Below are positions 35,355 to 47,526 of a stretch of 64,000 nt of DNA, piece by piece. Under the pieces are notes generated by a model. The model saw only the letters and a program-made list of their open reading frames with translations. It did no database searches and was not told where the DNA came from. Origin of the DNA: Scalesia atractyloides. Lineage: Eukaryota > Streptophyta > Magnoliopsida > Asterales > Asteraceae. A program made the position numbers and the translations under genes. Within the stretch, counting starts at the first letter, position 1. Every line of letters begins with the position of its first letter. Location of the stretch: positions 34,295,126 through 34,359,125 of the forward strand of contig CAMTDV010000017.1 in the NCBI GenBank assembly GCA_947069175.1, in the 5' to 3' direction.

Positions 35355-36403
35355 TCGGGGGCCTACTGGTCATTCTGCGAAAGTTAAAAATGAAGAAAAT
35401 AGGAATGGGGAAAACCTGTCGTAAGCAACAGTTGGGGGGGGGGCGTAACCTACGTTAAGGCAGATGACAACAAAGTGGACAGCAGGTATCCGCCGTAACC
35501 TACGGCAGTCCACCGTAAGCTACACCCAGGAAAGAAAAGGGAAGCAGCAGACTTCTGCCGTAACCTACAACAGTGAGCCGTAAGTCATGGCGGGATCCGG
35601 AAGAAAGTACGAGTTGTTTGATTTTGGAAGGTATAAAAGCAATTTTTAAAACCCTAACACATCATTCAGCTGAGGAACGAAAGAAGTGACCTAGTAGCAC
35701 ACTTTTGGGAGTCGTTTCACCTCTCATCATCATAATTTTCACCGAATCCACGATATCGAAGACGATTGCAACCATTATTCAAGCTTCTGAAGACCGAATC
35801 ACCAAAATGAGCGGCTAATTTCATTGTGGTCTCCTCCGGGTGGGGGATTCTTGTAAGTGGATAGATTTTTATGTGTTTTTACTATTTGTGAACTTGGTAA
35901 TCTGAGCATTCGACGCTTTTTACCTCTTGATTCGATTGACTGGTTGTAGCCGACTGATTTTATTTAAACCTTATTTTTAATTCATTCAATTCTCGAGAGT
36001 TCTAGAATTGGGATATATTTGATAGGGTTTAGGATTGGTAAATGCAATTGGTGTTCATATGATAACCTTTCATTGTTTTGCAATCGAAGTAAGTAGTCTT
36101 TAAATAATTTGTTAATTGAATCACACAATCATGCCTATGTGATTGTTGCAATTAAACACCTCATTGAAATCTACTTTGAATCTAAACTCCAGAGGAACCA
36201 TTGTTTCTCTCATTGATATAAGCTCGTTTTAGTTTGTATTAATTTAGTTCAAACACTCAAACAACCGATTTTACATTTTTGAAATTAGAATCTTCATATT
36301 TAATCAACAAATACTTTCCACCATACTCCTCTGGTTCGATACCCTACTTACTCTAGCTATCTAGTTTATTTAGGTTTTTGCATGACACTCACGACAGTCA
36401 TCA
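35355..36403 (+). repeat. Element C 3' LTR
   Basis: 1049 bp, colinear with the 5' LTR but with visibly more differences than between the LTRs of elements A or B. CGTAACCTACG-type words are at 35418-35592 and TATAAAA at 35632-35638. Followed by TSD AAAAT at 36404. Confidence 0.88.
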
Positions 36404-36408
36404 AAAAT

Positions 36409-39400
36409 TGTGCTCCAAAATGAATTCATAGAGAAGGGGTATGATGCTTAAATGGTGGGAGCAACAATTTTTAAACCAAATTTTCCACCAGCAATGAAAT
36501 TTTTCTTCCATACCCTACTCATATGCTTATCTGCCAAAACCACCTCTTATAATGAAATTCCATTAAAAACAAAATACTTGGGATATGCTATTTTAACAAC
36601 CACAAATTATAAGCTATCCAAAACTCTATTTTCAGATATGGTTGCAAATGTGAAAGCTAAAATGGGAGGTAAAGCCAAATCTTTTCTCTTATACCCTAGA
36701 CTTTTAAGCATTATTTTACAAAGGGTCTTGGCACAAATACATTTTTGCATAGGGTGAACCCTAGAAAATAAAAAGTATTTCAATTGACGCATTCACACGC
36801 ATGATGACCAAAGGTCAAGAAAGTGCGGATGAACAAATTTTTTTAGAAAACCAAGCAACAGATGTTACAACATATATTGTTGAGCCCACTGCTCCTAATG
36901 CCCACAGTAACCAACCCACTACTGTGGTACCCACATTAGAAATCTCCACGCAAACCATCTCTACTCCCATTCCCAAATCCAAAAGAAAATCCAAAAAGAA
37001 GGTCACTCTAGAGGTTAAGATGCCATAGGAACACTGTTGTAACACAAAAGCAGCAAACATCTTTTGTTACTTCCTCACAACAGATGCAAACATCTCCACC
37101 CAACCCAACTCCTCACATATCCTCACAAAAGGATACTGTTGTAAGCACAAGGGAAGCAAGTCAAGAAGGAGATGATTCATTTGAACATTTCTTCTCAAGC
37201 CCCACTCCCAAGGCTACTTCTTTTTCTCACTCCACCACCCACAAAACAAATACTATCCACTATACAAACACTGCTTGATTCAATTGACCATAGTTACTTG
37301 GATAGACTCAGTTCCTCTCAACCACCTATTGTTGGGAGCATGCCATAGAAAGTGATTGGGCCAAGTCAAGTCATTGCTAGCCCACAAGCAGATGATGGTA
37401 CAATTGACCATAGTTACTTGGATAGACTCAGTTCCTCTCAACCACCTATTGTTGGGAGCATGCCATAGAAAGTGATTGGGCCAAGTCAAGTCATTGCTAG
37501 CCCACAAGCAGATGATGGTACACCCATTGTGTCACAAGTGACACTTGGTGGTTTTTTAAGTGAGGCGGCTACTACAACTGTAAAGACAACAATCTCACAG
37601 TTGGAGAGTGGTTACATAGCTAAGACCTCCTTGAAGGCAACAATTTTTAAGTCTACAATAGTACACTCTACTGCAGTTGGAAGTCCCTAGTAACAAGAAC
37701 AAGGGGTACTTGGTTCAAAACCAAGTACAACCACCCCAGGTGGGAACTTAGATGATCCTATTAACTTAGGTGATGGGTGAAGATACCAGGAATTGACGAA
37801 GAGAGTATCCAAGATAGAGTCTTCTATTGATGAAATCAAAGACATGTTGAAGACCTTGGTACAAAACTCAAGAACTCCACCAACCAATGTAGAAATAGCA
37901 AAAGAAATGTGGGTACATGCATAAATGTATCTTCATCTTCAAAAGCAATATGTAGAGGCCACACACAACATGCAAATGGAGCTGATAAGAAATATGGTGG
38001 ATGTTAGGTACAAATATGCTCAAGCAAAGATTAAGGCCATTAAAGACCATCTTCTCCAATTCTCCCCAAATATACAGAAAATGATGCCAAAAGAGGGTGA
38101 GTGATAGCATGAGAAAGCTTGCACCTCTAGTCAAGAAAGCCCAAAAGAGGCTCAATATTATGCAGCCAAAAAGGCCAAACAAGAAGCAATTGAAAAAGAA
38201 AAGAGGAAAGACACTAGAGAAGCTAATGATATGTTGACTGTGTAGGAGATCATTGAAAGGAAAAGAATTCAAAAGAATCAAGGCTCCTCAACAGAGGTCC
38301 CTCAAAGCACTGTCTCAACAAAACCAACACCAACCACCCAAACCACTACTTCCATTACCGAAACATCTATTGGCACTTCAAAAGCGACAACAGATGTTAC
38401 ACCTACACTTCCACAAACTCAAAAGACTCCTACATGTCTTCTTATCAAGAGTAAACCATCCACAAAAATCCCACTACCACCAACATAAACACCCACACCA
38501 CAAACCAGATCCATAAAAGCAAAATTTGTCATCCAAGATGATGATGAAGAAACACCTGAAGCATCACCTATAAAAACCACCACTACCACAACACTTTCCA
38601 TCACATCTCTACCATCAACCACCATAGCCAAACCATCTACTCACACCCATCAGAATTAGAAACTGTGTTATAAGAGATACAGTCTTTCTATTCCACAAAA
38701 GATCCAAAACAACTCACCTTCCCATCTTTGCATGATCTCCCAAAGCCTACAAATGTCAAAAAAATATTTGGAAACAAAGCTTAAACATGCAGAAATGATT
38801 GCAGTAGAAAGAAGCAAAGGGAAAGGTGATAAGGAGGCTCAGCAAATTCTATCTCAAGAGTTCACTAAAGTGAACAGATTAGATGATTTTGCCAAAAATG
38901 TTAGCAAGCAGGCTTCACATGGCCATGTAAGTGACCCTAATCGTAGAAAAACACTAAGGGAAATTACATGGAGTATATAATGAAGAACAAGCCTTACAAA
39001 GCAACAAGAGCCCAATTGTCTGGATGGTCTACAAAAGGCTTCTAGAAGAAGTTATGAGGATTGAGAAGTTAAAACTCAATCCTGATATCAAACCCACTCC
39101 TCCTAATTGGAGAGCAGACAAAAAGCTTATTGGCAAAAAGGCACTCCAATTGAAAAGAATGAAAGAGGAGATGATAGATGCCAAATCTGGCTCTATGCAA
39201 TCAATGACCAGATGGGATGAGCCAACAATCAAAGAAAATGACAAGAACCTTAAAGCTTTAAGATTAAGAGCAAAAGATCCCTTAGTCCCCAAAAGGCCAA
39301 ATTATGAAGAAATAGCCTTTCTGACTAGATCTCTAGTTGATCCTTCAAAGCTTCCTACTTCAAAGAATGTCTCTTCATCTATAAAAAAAGCTACCTTAAA

Positions 39401-39476
39401 AGACAAAAACAGATGTCTATAGAAGACATAAAGATGTATGAACATCTGTTTTGGCATCATCTGTTCTAGGGGAGAT
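36409..39476 (+). pseudogene. Ty1/copia-associated C-terminal reading frame, decayed
   Basis: Opens near the end of element C with EFIEKGYDA, then (36452-36757) ATIFKPNFPPAMKFFFHTL, CLSAKTTSYNEIPLKTKYLG and SFLLYPRLLSIIL. I recall similar F-x-HTL...CLSAKTT-x-x-NE...YPRFL modules in Asteraceae copia-type polyproteins. A long Ser/Thr/Pro-rich linker follows with many stops. Then come a Lys-rich helical region (38740-38980) and a last open piece (39024-39422, YKRLLEEVMRIEKLKLNPDI, PPNWRADKKLIGKKALQLK). A 120-bp exact tandem duplication lies inside (37281-37520). Function is unknown. The left side was displaced by element C, so the N-terminal part is not contiguous here. Confidence 0.6.
37281..37520. 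repeat. Exact 120-bp tandem duplication
   Basis: 37281-37400 and 37401-37520 are identical as read base by base (both open caattgaccatag and close gatgatggta). Since 120 is a multiple of 3, the frame is not shifted by it. Confidence 0.95.
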
Positions 39477-40178
39477 TGGTCGACCTACAAAAGAACATAT
39501 GAACTTCAAAAGCCAAAACATGACCTTTTGATCAAGAAATAAACAACAGATGAAGCATTCTCCTCCTAAGGATAGTGAATCTTGAACACTAATCAGAGCA
39601 TTTGTTTGAAGACATCCAAACATCTGTTTGAAGCCTTTGAACTAGTGTTGAAGAAGAAGAAACCATTATTCGAGATCAAAGCTCTGTTGAAACGAAGCAC
39701 TGATGATGAGGACTAAACATATGTTGTGGCCAAACAGACCTTTGATACAAACCAACAAGAATTTGAAGAACAACGGTTTTCTCAATGTAACAGTATTTAG
39801 CTTAGAATAGACTTTTCATGTAATAGAACAAATGTTAGATCTCTGTTGATGTTTGCTAACATCTGTGGAATCTTTTCTATTAGGAATGATAGATGTCACT
39901 TTCAGGGTGATGTCAGCTGATTGTAAACAGACCTTTTGTACTTAGTATTAATAGATCTCACCTGTTAGAGATCTATTCATCACGTTATCACATTCTCTTT
40001 TGTACGAACAGATTTGTGAGTGATCAGGCTGAGGGAGAGATTGTAAAATCAATGTACTATAATAATAATCCCGGTATTTCAATATAAAACAGTTTTTTGA
40101 TATATCTTCCTGCTAGTGTGTTTACTATATTTGCATTTTATTTTATAAATTGTCTGTTGTCAAGTTCTTAAACCCACA
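39477..40178 (+). repeat. Ty1/copia-type 3' LTR with polypurine tract
   Basis: TCTAGGGGAGATTGG at about 39466 is a copia-type polypurine tract. The following 0.7 kb ends ...CTTAAACCCACA at 40178. Repeated AACAGATG and CATCTGTT words flank the tract (39413, 39444, 39458, 39543, 39618, 39860). No matching 5' LTR is in the window. Confidence 0.65.
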
Positions 40179-40568
40179 AGTTGATAAACGCATATCCCAA
40201 CCCCTATTTTTAAAAATTTGCTGCCTTACCCCTTGTGTATACCCAATTGCATCGATCTTAGACCCTGCCGCTAAATGACACCACATTTATGTTAGTTGTG
40301 ATGCGAAATGACATTTATACCCTTTCCTTTTACACCCTATGCTTTGTAAAAACCAAACAATTTAATCCCGGATGTGAAATGACATTTATACCCTTTCTTT
40401 TTACACCTTGTAGTTTGCAAAAACTGACTGTTTTAGTCCGACGATAATGGTGGGGATGGTTCTTGGTTTCAGAACGTCACCGGTGGCGCCTGTGTGGTTT
40501 ATGGATCTTAAAATAAAGCTTGTGATTGTGTATAACGTTGGCTACTGCTCGGTGGTTATCTGGTAGGA

Positions 40569-43250
40569 ATGGCGGAGGTGAAGGACGGTTGGAGTGGGGT
40601 GGTGTTTGGTGTCACACCTCAACCGATGGCGGAATCATTAGGGCGGGACGAAAACAAGATTGCAAGAGACTTCGTAACACTATTTGCGACAATATTTAAT
40701 TCAAACCCGATTTCATTGATAACAATTGTCAAATACAATACAAGGAAAACAAAGTACAACATTGGAAGTCAAAGTATAACAAAGTTTAACATAATAAAAT
40801 AACAAATCCAATATTTCTAAATGTGTTTCTAGAGTCGTCCCTACTAGATTTCGTCATAGTCAACATCATCAACCTGCAACATGTTTAAAAGTATAGTTCA
40901 ACACAAAAGCATTGGCAAGCATACAAGTTTTGTTACATAGCATAATAGTAAAAAAGTTGTCTCATATCCAACATGGCAATTTGCATATTATGTTAGTATC
41001 ATACTAACATGTGTTAACTATATGTCAAACCAAAGTCCAACACAACTGTGCTTACCGTTGTCACCAAAATGACAAGGTGTAATATAGTTTACTTAACAAT
41101 ACCACAAGAACATGTGCTATGCGTTAATCCTATAGCGCTATAATTGTCAAGGGAGGCTAGCAAAGTTAATGAGCATATAAACACAAGTATACATAGCATG
41201 TGATAAGAAGAATAATACAAGTATCATGTTTAAATGGATAAAGTCGGATGATAACAAGTTTAAATGTGAATCGTGATTTGTATAGTTAAGCATGGTGCAC
41301 CCAAAGTGTATAAACGGAAAATGGGTTCGAGTATACTCAAGGTTTTGCAAAGCTTTCCTTTGGAAATTCCGTGAAGGTTGGAGAGTTTGTGGATGGAACA
41401 CCGAGATTACCCTACATGGGATAAAGGAAGGTGTGTGAGTAATCAGAATGGTAACGGAAGATTCGGATTCGGAATAAAAAGTATGTATTGAAAAGTAATT
41501 ATCTAGTCTTAAAACACCCGTTTTTGACATTATAAAGATCCGTATGGGTGAATGTGATTTCATGGGTTAAGCTACCCATTAGAATCGTAACGGTGTGTTT
41601 AAGGCTTAGATAATATAACCTATTGTCATGACAGGTAATCATATCAATTATTATCAAGGGTTCGGTTCTGGATAAGTTTACATATATTATATAGTGTATA
41701 ATAGGTCCAACATATATATCATAGATTTAATAGAAGTCATGCATGGAGGTAGGAGGATATACGTCATTTAACCTCTTTCGTAAAATTCACCAATACACAA
41801 ATTATCACAAGGACAATTATGATGGTCATGAATGAATTGGAAAGGAAATGTACATTCTTCTCACTATACCAAGTAGCCAAGCAATCTTTAACTAGATGAG
41901 TTATTCCCGAAATAGAAATAGTTAACTAAGTATCGGAGCCTAGATGGGGTTATGTCACTTTGGGGTCTAGCAAACCACTTGGGATAGCAAGGGGAAATCA
42001 TCAAGTGAGGTGGTGGATTGAAGGTAGGATAGCCAAGGCTTCCAAGTAATCACACTCATACCAAATCACAAGTCTTGTCACAAGAACAAGCTTGGATGGT
42101 TTTAACACTTGTGGGTTAATAACCCTAACAAAACATAAAGTTTGGAGGTAATTTACACCTCCGATTTTGTATGAATCAACCTTGGCTAAGCTCACTAATC
42201 ATAGGCTTGATTAATGACATAAGAAGCACAAGTTCGCATGAGAAAAACACAAGTTTGATAAAAGTTTGTAAGTTCTTCTTCCAAAACAAAAATTTTAGCC
42301 CTGAAAACGGTATTGTTCCACCTTGGTTTTCCATGGTAAACCTGTGGAAACATCCCTAGTGGGAATCCAAGCTTTGTAGAGGAAGAAGACGGAAGAAAAG
42401 TGAGTATGAACTCACTTTTGTAACTTAGATGATTTTGCCTTGAATCTGATTTTCCAGAGATTTAGAGAGCAATTTGAGAGTATAGAAGTGTTTGGAAAGT
42501 GAAAATAAGTGTATAGAGGCTTGGTTTTATAGTGGGTGAGTTAGGGTTACTTTTAAATGAGGTTTAGAGGTGATTGGGTGTGAAAAAATGATGGGAAAAT
42601 TGGTCCAACCCGTAAGCTGGAAACAAAGTTATGCGGATCGAGGTCTCTCGCGCCCCGCCAGAGACAAGGCCCAGTCTCTCGCCCCCGCCAGAGACCAATT
42701 TTGGCAGATTTTGTAATTTAGTCCATGAACTTGATTTTTCCCTCATTTTAAGCTAAAACTTGCATTTTAACATGTTTTTAGGTATTTGAAGTGTGATAAA
42801 GTATAGTATAAGTGTATGCAAGTACTATTTGAGTATCAAGAATGTATGTATGAGTATAGGCACGTATAATAAGCATCAGTTTGCGTATAAACGATTAAAT
42901 TGTAAGTATAACAAGTATGTATAAAGTATAAATCTCATTACGATCAAAGTCTCGGATTACAAAGTTGGAAATGAAATACGAATGCGATATGATTACAAAT
43001 TTCCATAAATAGAAATACGAACACATTTTCTAAATAAGCAAAGTACAAAAAGCGAAGTGTTACATTTGACCGCGATGTATTCTTGCTTTTGGGCTTGATG
43101 GTATCAGCCGGCGTTGTACCCAGAAGTTGGAACCATTCGTATAGCCGAAGCGTTGTTACGCCTCTTAAGCGTTTCACCACCACAACAATGATCATGGTCG
43201 CGAAGTCACATACGAAACCAACGCAGGCCTCTGGATATAATCACGATTAG
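40569..43250 (+). other. ORF-like sequence interrupted by the solo LTR
   Basis: The ATG at 40569 opens a frame that runs to the LTR target site (TTTGG, 40605-40609). The frame on the other side (from TTTGA at 43065) is open to a TAG at 43248-43250. If the LTR and one 5-bp target copy are disregarded, the two sides are in phase and give about 73 residues. The frame is open for some codons upstream of the ATG too. I recognise no domain. It may be a captured host-gene fragment inside the inverted-repeat element, or chance. Confidence 0.4.
40610..43064 (-). mobile_element. Solo Tekay-type LTR
   Basis: 2455 bp, close in length to the 2434-bp LTR of element B, and starting/ending alike: plus-strand TGTCACACCTCAACCGATGG to GAAGTGTTACA. 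It shares the TGCGTTAATCCTATAGCGCT block at about 41120. Flanks TTTGG (40605-40609) and TTTGA (43065-43069) match in 4 of 5 bases. No internal region is attached, so it is the product of LTR-LTR recombination. It is clearly more diverged from element B than B's own LTRs are from each other. Confidence 0.9.
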
Positions 43251-44002
43251 AAGTGTGAAGGTACAACCTTGTAATCGACGACCTTATTTATGATTTGTTT
43301 CCAAATATCCAAAAAAATTGAATTTAAGGCATGGCTTAAGATTCCGATTAGATATGTATAACAAAGTTTTGTTCTTAATTTAGTCATATATTACATATGG
43401 CCACCAACTTGCTATTTATAAAAATAATGAATTTGGTCACTAACTTACTGTTTATCTACATTACATATGTATAAGAAAGTTTTGTTTTGAAAAAGGTTCA
43501 CTAGGAACTATACTATATGACCACAAATTAGTTGGTTCATGCATTGGTTGTTAACTAAAAAACCTGCAAAGATGAAGAACAAAACTTCTTTTGAAATATT
43601 AATGGGTTGTACTAGCCTACTAGGGTTGTTAAATGGGAAAGATGGCACACAGAAAAAGCGCCAGAATTCTTGGTCTATCTCAATAGAAGACGACGACGAC
43701 AGTGGAGAGTGGTTTGGTGTGAATGGTTAGGGTGTAAAATGAAATGGGGTTAACAATCAAAGGTTGGTAATTGATTTGATTATAAGTAAAGACATTTACG
43801 AAAATACCCCATCATAACCTTTGACCGTTACCAAGACATGATTGACTTTAACGGTGTTAGAGGACAGGGTCCAAGATTGATACAATTAGGAATAGACAAG
43901 GGTATGGTAATAAAATTTTGAAAATAGGGGATAAGTTGTGAATTTGGGTTTATCATCACAAGAAGGCCCCAATGGGACTTGCGCTTTGTATATCCTTTTG
44001 AG

Positions 44003-44013
44003 TTTGGCGGAAA
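44003..44013 (+). promoter_or_regulatory. E2F-type site upstream of NUF2
   Basis: TTTGGCGGAAA lies 89 bp before the NUF2 ATG and matches the plant E2F consensus (TTTSSCGS-like). E2F control fits a gene needed only in dividing cells. The start of transcription is not known, so it may lie in the promoter or the 5' UTR. Confidence 0.6.
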
Positions 44014-44038
44014 GTTTCAGACTAAACCATTTTTGAGT

Positions 44039-44060
44039 GCTCTCTCTCTCTCTCTCTCAC
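44039..44060 (+). repeat. CT microsatellite in NUF2 5' UTR
   Basis: A CTCTCT run of about 20 bases followed by an ACACAC run (44061-44077), directly before the coding start. CT-rich leaders are common in plant genes. Confidence 0.8.
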
Positions 44061-44101
44061 ACATACACACACACAGAACCAGAAAGTTTCAATCAAGCAA
44101 T

Positions 44102-47100
44102 ATGTCAAAGTTCGAATACCCTCGGCTCCCTAGAAAGGAAATCATCGCAGTACTTGCGGAATCCCAAATCGCTTCCATCTCAGAACACGATCTAACCAAC
44201 CCTACCCCCGATTTAGTCTCCAACCTCTACGCTCAACTGCTCATCCACATCGGCAGTCTCCAGTACGTTTTAAACCCTAATATTCCCTTTCAAACCCTAT
44301 TATTCCTTTACTTTTAACAACTTTTTTGTTGAATTTTCCACAGGGAAGATAGCGGCGGCCTATTGGAATTTGCAGACCTAGATCAACTGGAGAACCCTGA
44401 TTTACATGTTGACTCGGTTAGAATGATGAGTTTGTTTAGGAAGGTTAGAGAGATTATTGATGCTATCTGCCCTAAGATGTTCGTGTTCACGTTGAGAGAT
44501 CTTGTTAAGCCTGATCCTGATCGGACTGAATTCTTTGTTGGTGCTATTCTTAACTTTTGTCTCTATAGGTATTTTTTTTTAATTTCTTTGGTTATTATAT
44601 TTTAAGTTGTTAACTTTTAAACACTAAGATATTTTTCAGTAGATGGTCTAATTTATTCAAATCTGGGAATGAAAAAGTGCGCCTTGTGTATATGGGGTGC
44701 TTTTATGCATCAAAGTGTTGTACGATAGGTTTTTTTGGCTTGTACATGAAGGTAAAACATATATAAACCTTTTTTATAAACCATATTTAGGATAAGGGAT
44801 GCTAAAAACCTACAAGATATATAAATAAAATTACATAATCTCCTTGCGCCTCGGTACGAAAACCCCGTCGCTTTTGTGCGCCTCTTGCTTTTTAAAACCA
44901 AGGTCCAATTGCTCAAATCCATTAGCAGTTGTTGGTTAAGTCAACTGCATCATCACCGCATCATGATGCAGCATTATGCGCTCCGAATGCACGCATTTTA
45001 AAACTGATGTGTTTTTATCCCAAAATCTGATGGGTGATGTTGGAGAGGCGATCGTTATTAAAAAAAGTACTAAAAGTTAATTTATAGATAGCATTTTAGC
45101 TTTTTAACTCTTAAACGTTAAAATATAAGATATTCTCATCATTTCTAATCAGATATGTTCAGTCTCGATTGTCAAATTAGCTCAAACCCATTGCTTTGTT
45201 GTTGGTAGGGACATGAGCCCCTGATGCGCGTATTATAAAACCAAGGGAGATTGTTTTTTAATTATTAGAGCCACATGTTACTGGTGTTTTTAGATTGTTT
45301 GAATTGGGCATTTCAAAATTCAACGAGCATCAAAATGAACGTTTATGTTTGCAAAAGAGGATCCCGGTGCTCAAATCGACGTTTGCAGGGAGCCTTGAAG
45401 TTGCCCATGCTTTGCTAAAATAGAATTCACTACTTAAATTGATAGCTTTATGAATGTAATTGGTTGTGCTTATCTTGTAATATCCTTAGTACATATGGGC
45501 TTCTTCTAAGCTGGAAGTAATATCTATCCACTTCTAACCATGAGAATTGTTTTATCATTGTCATCTTGCTGACTTACATACTTTTCTTTAAACATTATAG
45601 AGATACCAAAATGAATATGATAAGGCCAGCTGTGGATGAGTTGACAGCTCTTGATGAGCAAAGACAAGAGCTGGAGGCTAAAATATCGCAGGTAGTGTAG
45701 GAAACATACTTGCGTAATTTATCAACCAGATTGAAATTTAGTTAAATTAACTTAAGTTTATATTTGTTCTAGTTGAATGCAGAAATATCAGAGCTCAATG
45801 AATTAAGGGAGAGGGAGACGCCTGATATTAAAGAACTCGAAACCAAAATCGAAGAGCTGAGACAGGCCATTGCAGCTCGTAACAAACAACAGTCGTCCTT
45901 ACAAGCTACGATTAGAAAAAAGAGGGGCGCGTCTAAGGAAATGGATGAAAAGGTACACTTTATATTCGTTATAAAGCAACGTTCTTGACTGCTGAAACAG
46001 GTGGACTTTGTTTGTATGTGTAATATCATCCAACTCACTAAGAAGTGGAGATCCTGATACTCGAGTATTATCATTAAATGATTCTATTGGTGTTTATCTG
46101 AAATTATTGTCTATTAATTTGTATTTATTTGTTTAAAGTTTATAGTTTATTGTGTTTTTGTTAGATTTCTAGTGCTGAGTTTGCTTTAGTACAAAGTGCT
46201 CACGAAAATGCCAGCCTGCGTTCAAAAATTGTTCAGTCTCCGGATAAACTACAGGTGCAACTATTCTAGTTTGTAATTTCTAAATTACTGTAGGCTGTCT
46301 TATCACTTATGAGAAGAGGACACATACGCACATTATTTCAAACTCTCTTAAACCATTTGTTGGTTTAATATATTGAAGAGGGCATTGGAGGAGAAGAAAA
46401 CAGCTCTAACTGAGGCAAAGAACGCAGAAAAAACAGCAATTCAGTCTTTTAATGAAAAAACTGCAAGCCTTGAAGTATATTCAAAGGTATTTAGTCAGCT
46501 ATATCAAGTTATATTTTCCGTTTCAACTTGTATGCATAGTGGTTAATAGTTGTGCGATATGTTCTTTATCAGGCAAGCAAGAAAATGAACAAGCATCTGA
46601 AGCAAATGCAGACATTACAAGAGCAGGTTTTGTTTCAGTAAAACTACTTTATCCTATGGTTTACACCTTCTTGCTTGTGAACGAGTCAGATTTGGGCTGT
46701 GATTTATCTCAAACGGGTCAATTCTGAAATAAAAAAATGGCTAAAATTGAACAGGTGAACTCAGCCAAACAGGTTGAGAAAGATGTGAAGGTCCTGAAAG
46801 CTAAGAACAGTGATGATGGGGTGTTGGATAAATCTCTTGAAGCCAAATTATTTGAACATCAAGGCAGAGGTGCTTCTTGTTAACCTTACATCATAACCCA
46901 CCCAAAACTTTTAAATTTTAATTTCCTAAAAAAATCTGTTTATCAGTGGACCAGTTAGAGGAATTACTAAAACAGTTGCAAAAAGAAAGAGATGTCAAGT
47001 GTGAAGAGGCTTCCAAAGAGCTAAATAATGTGAGATCACAAATGGAATATAATCAGTGCGGCCTCGAACAAAGGCAAAGGGAAGTAGAAGCCCTTGTTGC

Positions 47101-47438
47101 AGAGGTATGCATGTATCTTCACAAATTCTTAAACGAAAAGCATTTATAACAGCTTAAATTTTGTTGATGAATATCTCCGGGTTTTTTATTTAAACTTATG
47201 TTAAAGGGGGATGCTACTAATGAAAAGATGAATAAAGAGAAAGATTCAGCAGCAGCTAAGCAGCAAATGTTACTCCGCAAATGTGAAGAGATCACTAAAG
47301 AGGTCAGATCCCTTTGGACATTTTTATATATACTTCCTATAACTGAAAGCATTGTATCGTATTTGTGTGCAGTTTTTCCAGTATTCAAATGCTACTGGGC
47401 ACTTGCTATCTCGGATAGCGGCTGGAACTTCAGAATGA
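44102..47438 (+). CDS. NUF2: NUF2, NDC80-complex kinetochore protein
   Basis: Complete gene of 11 exons: 44102-44262, 44344-44568, 45601-45691, 45773-45952, 46165-46254, 46379-46486, 46573-46626, 46755-46869, 46947-47104, 47207-47302, 47373-47438. All introns are GT-AG, phases agree, and the product is 447 aa, close to the about 440 aa usual in plants. The N-terminal calponin-homology-like head (residues 1 to about 150) opens MSKFEYPRLPRKEIIAVLAE and includes FADLDQLENPDLHVDSVRMM and FCLYRDTKMN, the family signature. The rest is heptad-rich coiled coil (for example EIEELRQAIAARNK-like stretches). NUF2 pairs with NDC80 and, with SPC24/SPC25, couples kinetochores to microtubules. Intron 2 holds foldback MITE debris and intron 4 a copia relic. 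A broken copy lies at 1655-2455. Confidence 0.95.
44620..45250. repeat. GC-rich foldback MITE debris in NUF2 intron 2
   Basis: ccttgcgcctcggtacg ... gcctcttgctttttaaaacc (44842-44903) resembles the element at 1208-1612. Shorter fragments (gtgcgccttgtg at 44677; gatgcgcgtattataaaacc at 45223) suggest more than one decayed insertion. Confidence 0.5.
46016..46074 (-). repeat. Copia relic in NUF2 intron 4
   Basis: taatatcatccaactcact and tggagatcctgatactcgag match the copia fragment at about 705-760. The NUF2 intron text resumes at 46074 exactly where homology with the truncated copy restarts (1655). Confidence 0.8.
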
Positions 47439-47526
47439 CTATATGGATCACAACGCTCGGCTCTTCATCTATGTTATTTCTTGTTTGATGGTTTTTCAGT
47501 CGAATGCATTAGTCTATTTAATCGTC

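Larger units (their letters stand above)
23051..36403 (+). mobile_element. Element C: full-length, decayed Athila-like retrotransposon
   Basis: LTRs of about 1.05 kb at 23051-24098 and 35355-36403 share TCGGGGGCCTACTGGTCAT at the start and CACGACAG.CATCA at the end, with TSD AAAAT (23046-23050 and 36404-36408). The LTR seems to open with TC or TTC rather than TG, so the exact first base is uncertain. Interior order is tRNA-Asp-type primer site, gag, protease, RT, RNase H, integrase, a 1.3-kb non-coding block, a third ORF in the env-like position and a 3' non-coding region. This layout and the gag/pol motifs fit Athila. Many stops and frameshifts plus a hAT MITE inside gag show it is the oldest or most decayed of the complete elements here. 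Confidence 0.9.
40182..43956. mobile_element. Inverted-repeat DNA element carrying ORF-like sequence, split by a solo LTR
   Basis: The left end TGATAAACGCATATCCC... and the reverse complement of the right end TGATAAACCCAAATTCAC... align over about 100 bp (ACCCCTATTTT.AAAA, TTACC.CTTG, AATTG.ATC.ATCTT.GACCCTG), so this is a long, diverged terminal inverted repeat. The flanks CCACAAGT (left) and TCACAAGA (right) share CACAAG and may be an 8- to 9-bp target duplication. Without the 2.45-kb solo LTR the element is about 1.3 kb. It inserted right at the end of the copia LTR and ends 145 bp upstream of the NUF2 ATG. A MULE-like assignment is plausible but not proven. Confidence 0.7.

Noticed and set aside
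36452..36757. Membrane protein gene from hydrophobic 101-codon ORF
   Set aside because: The FFFHTLLICLSAKTT pattern is a known-looking module of Asteraceae copia-type polyproteins; broken by stops on both sides.
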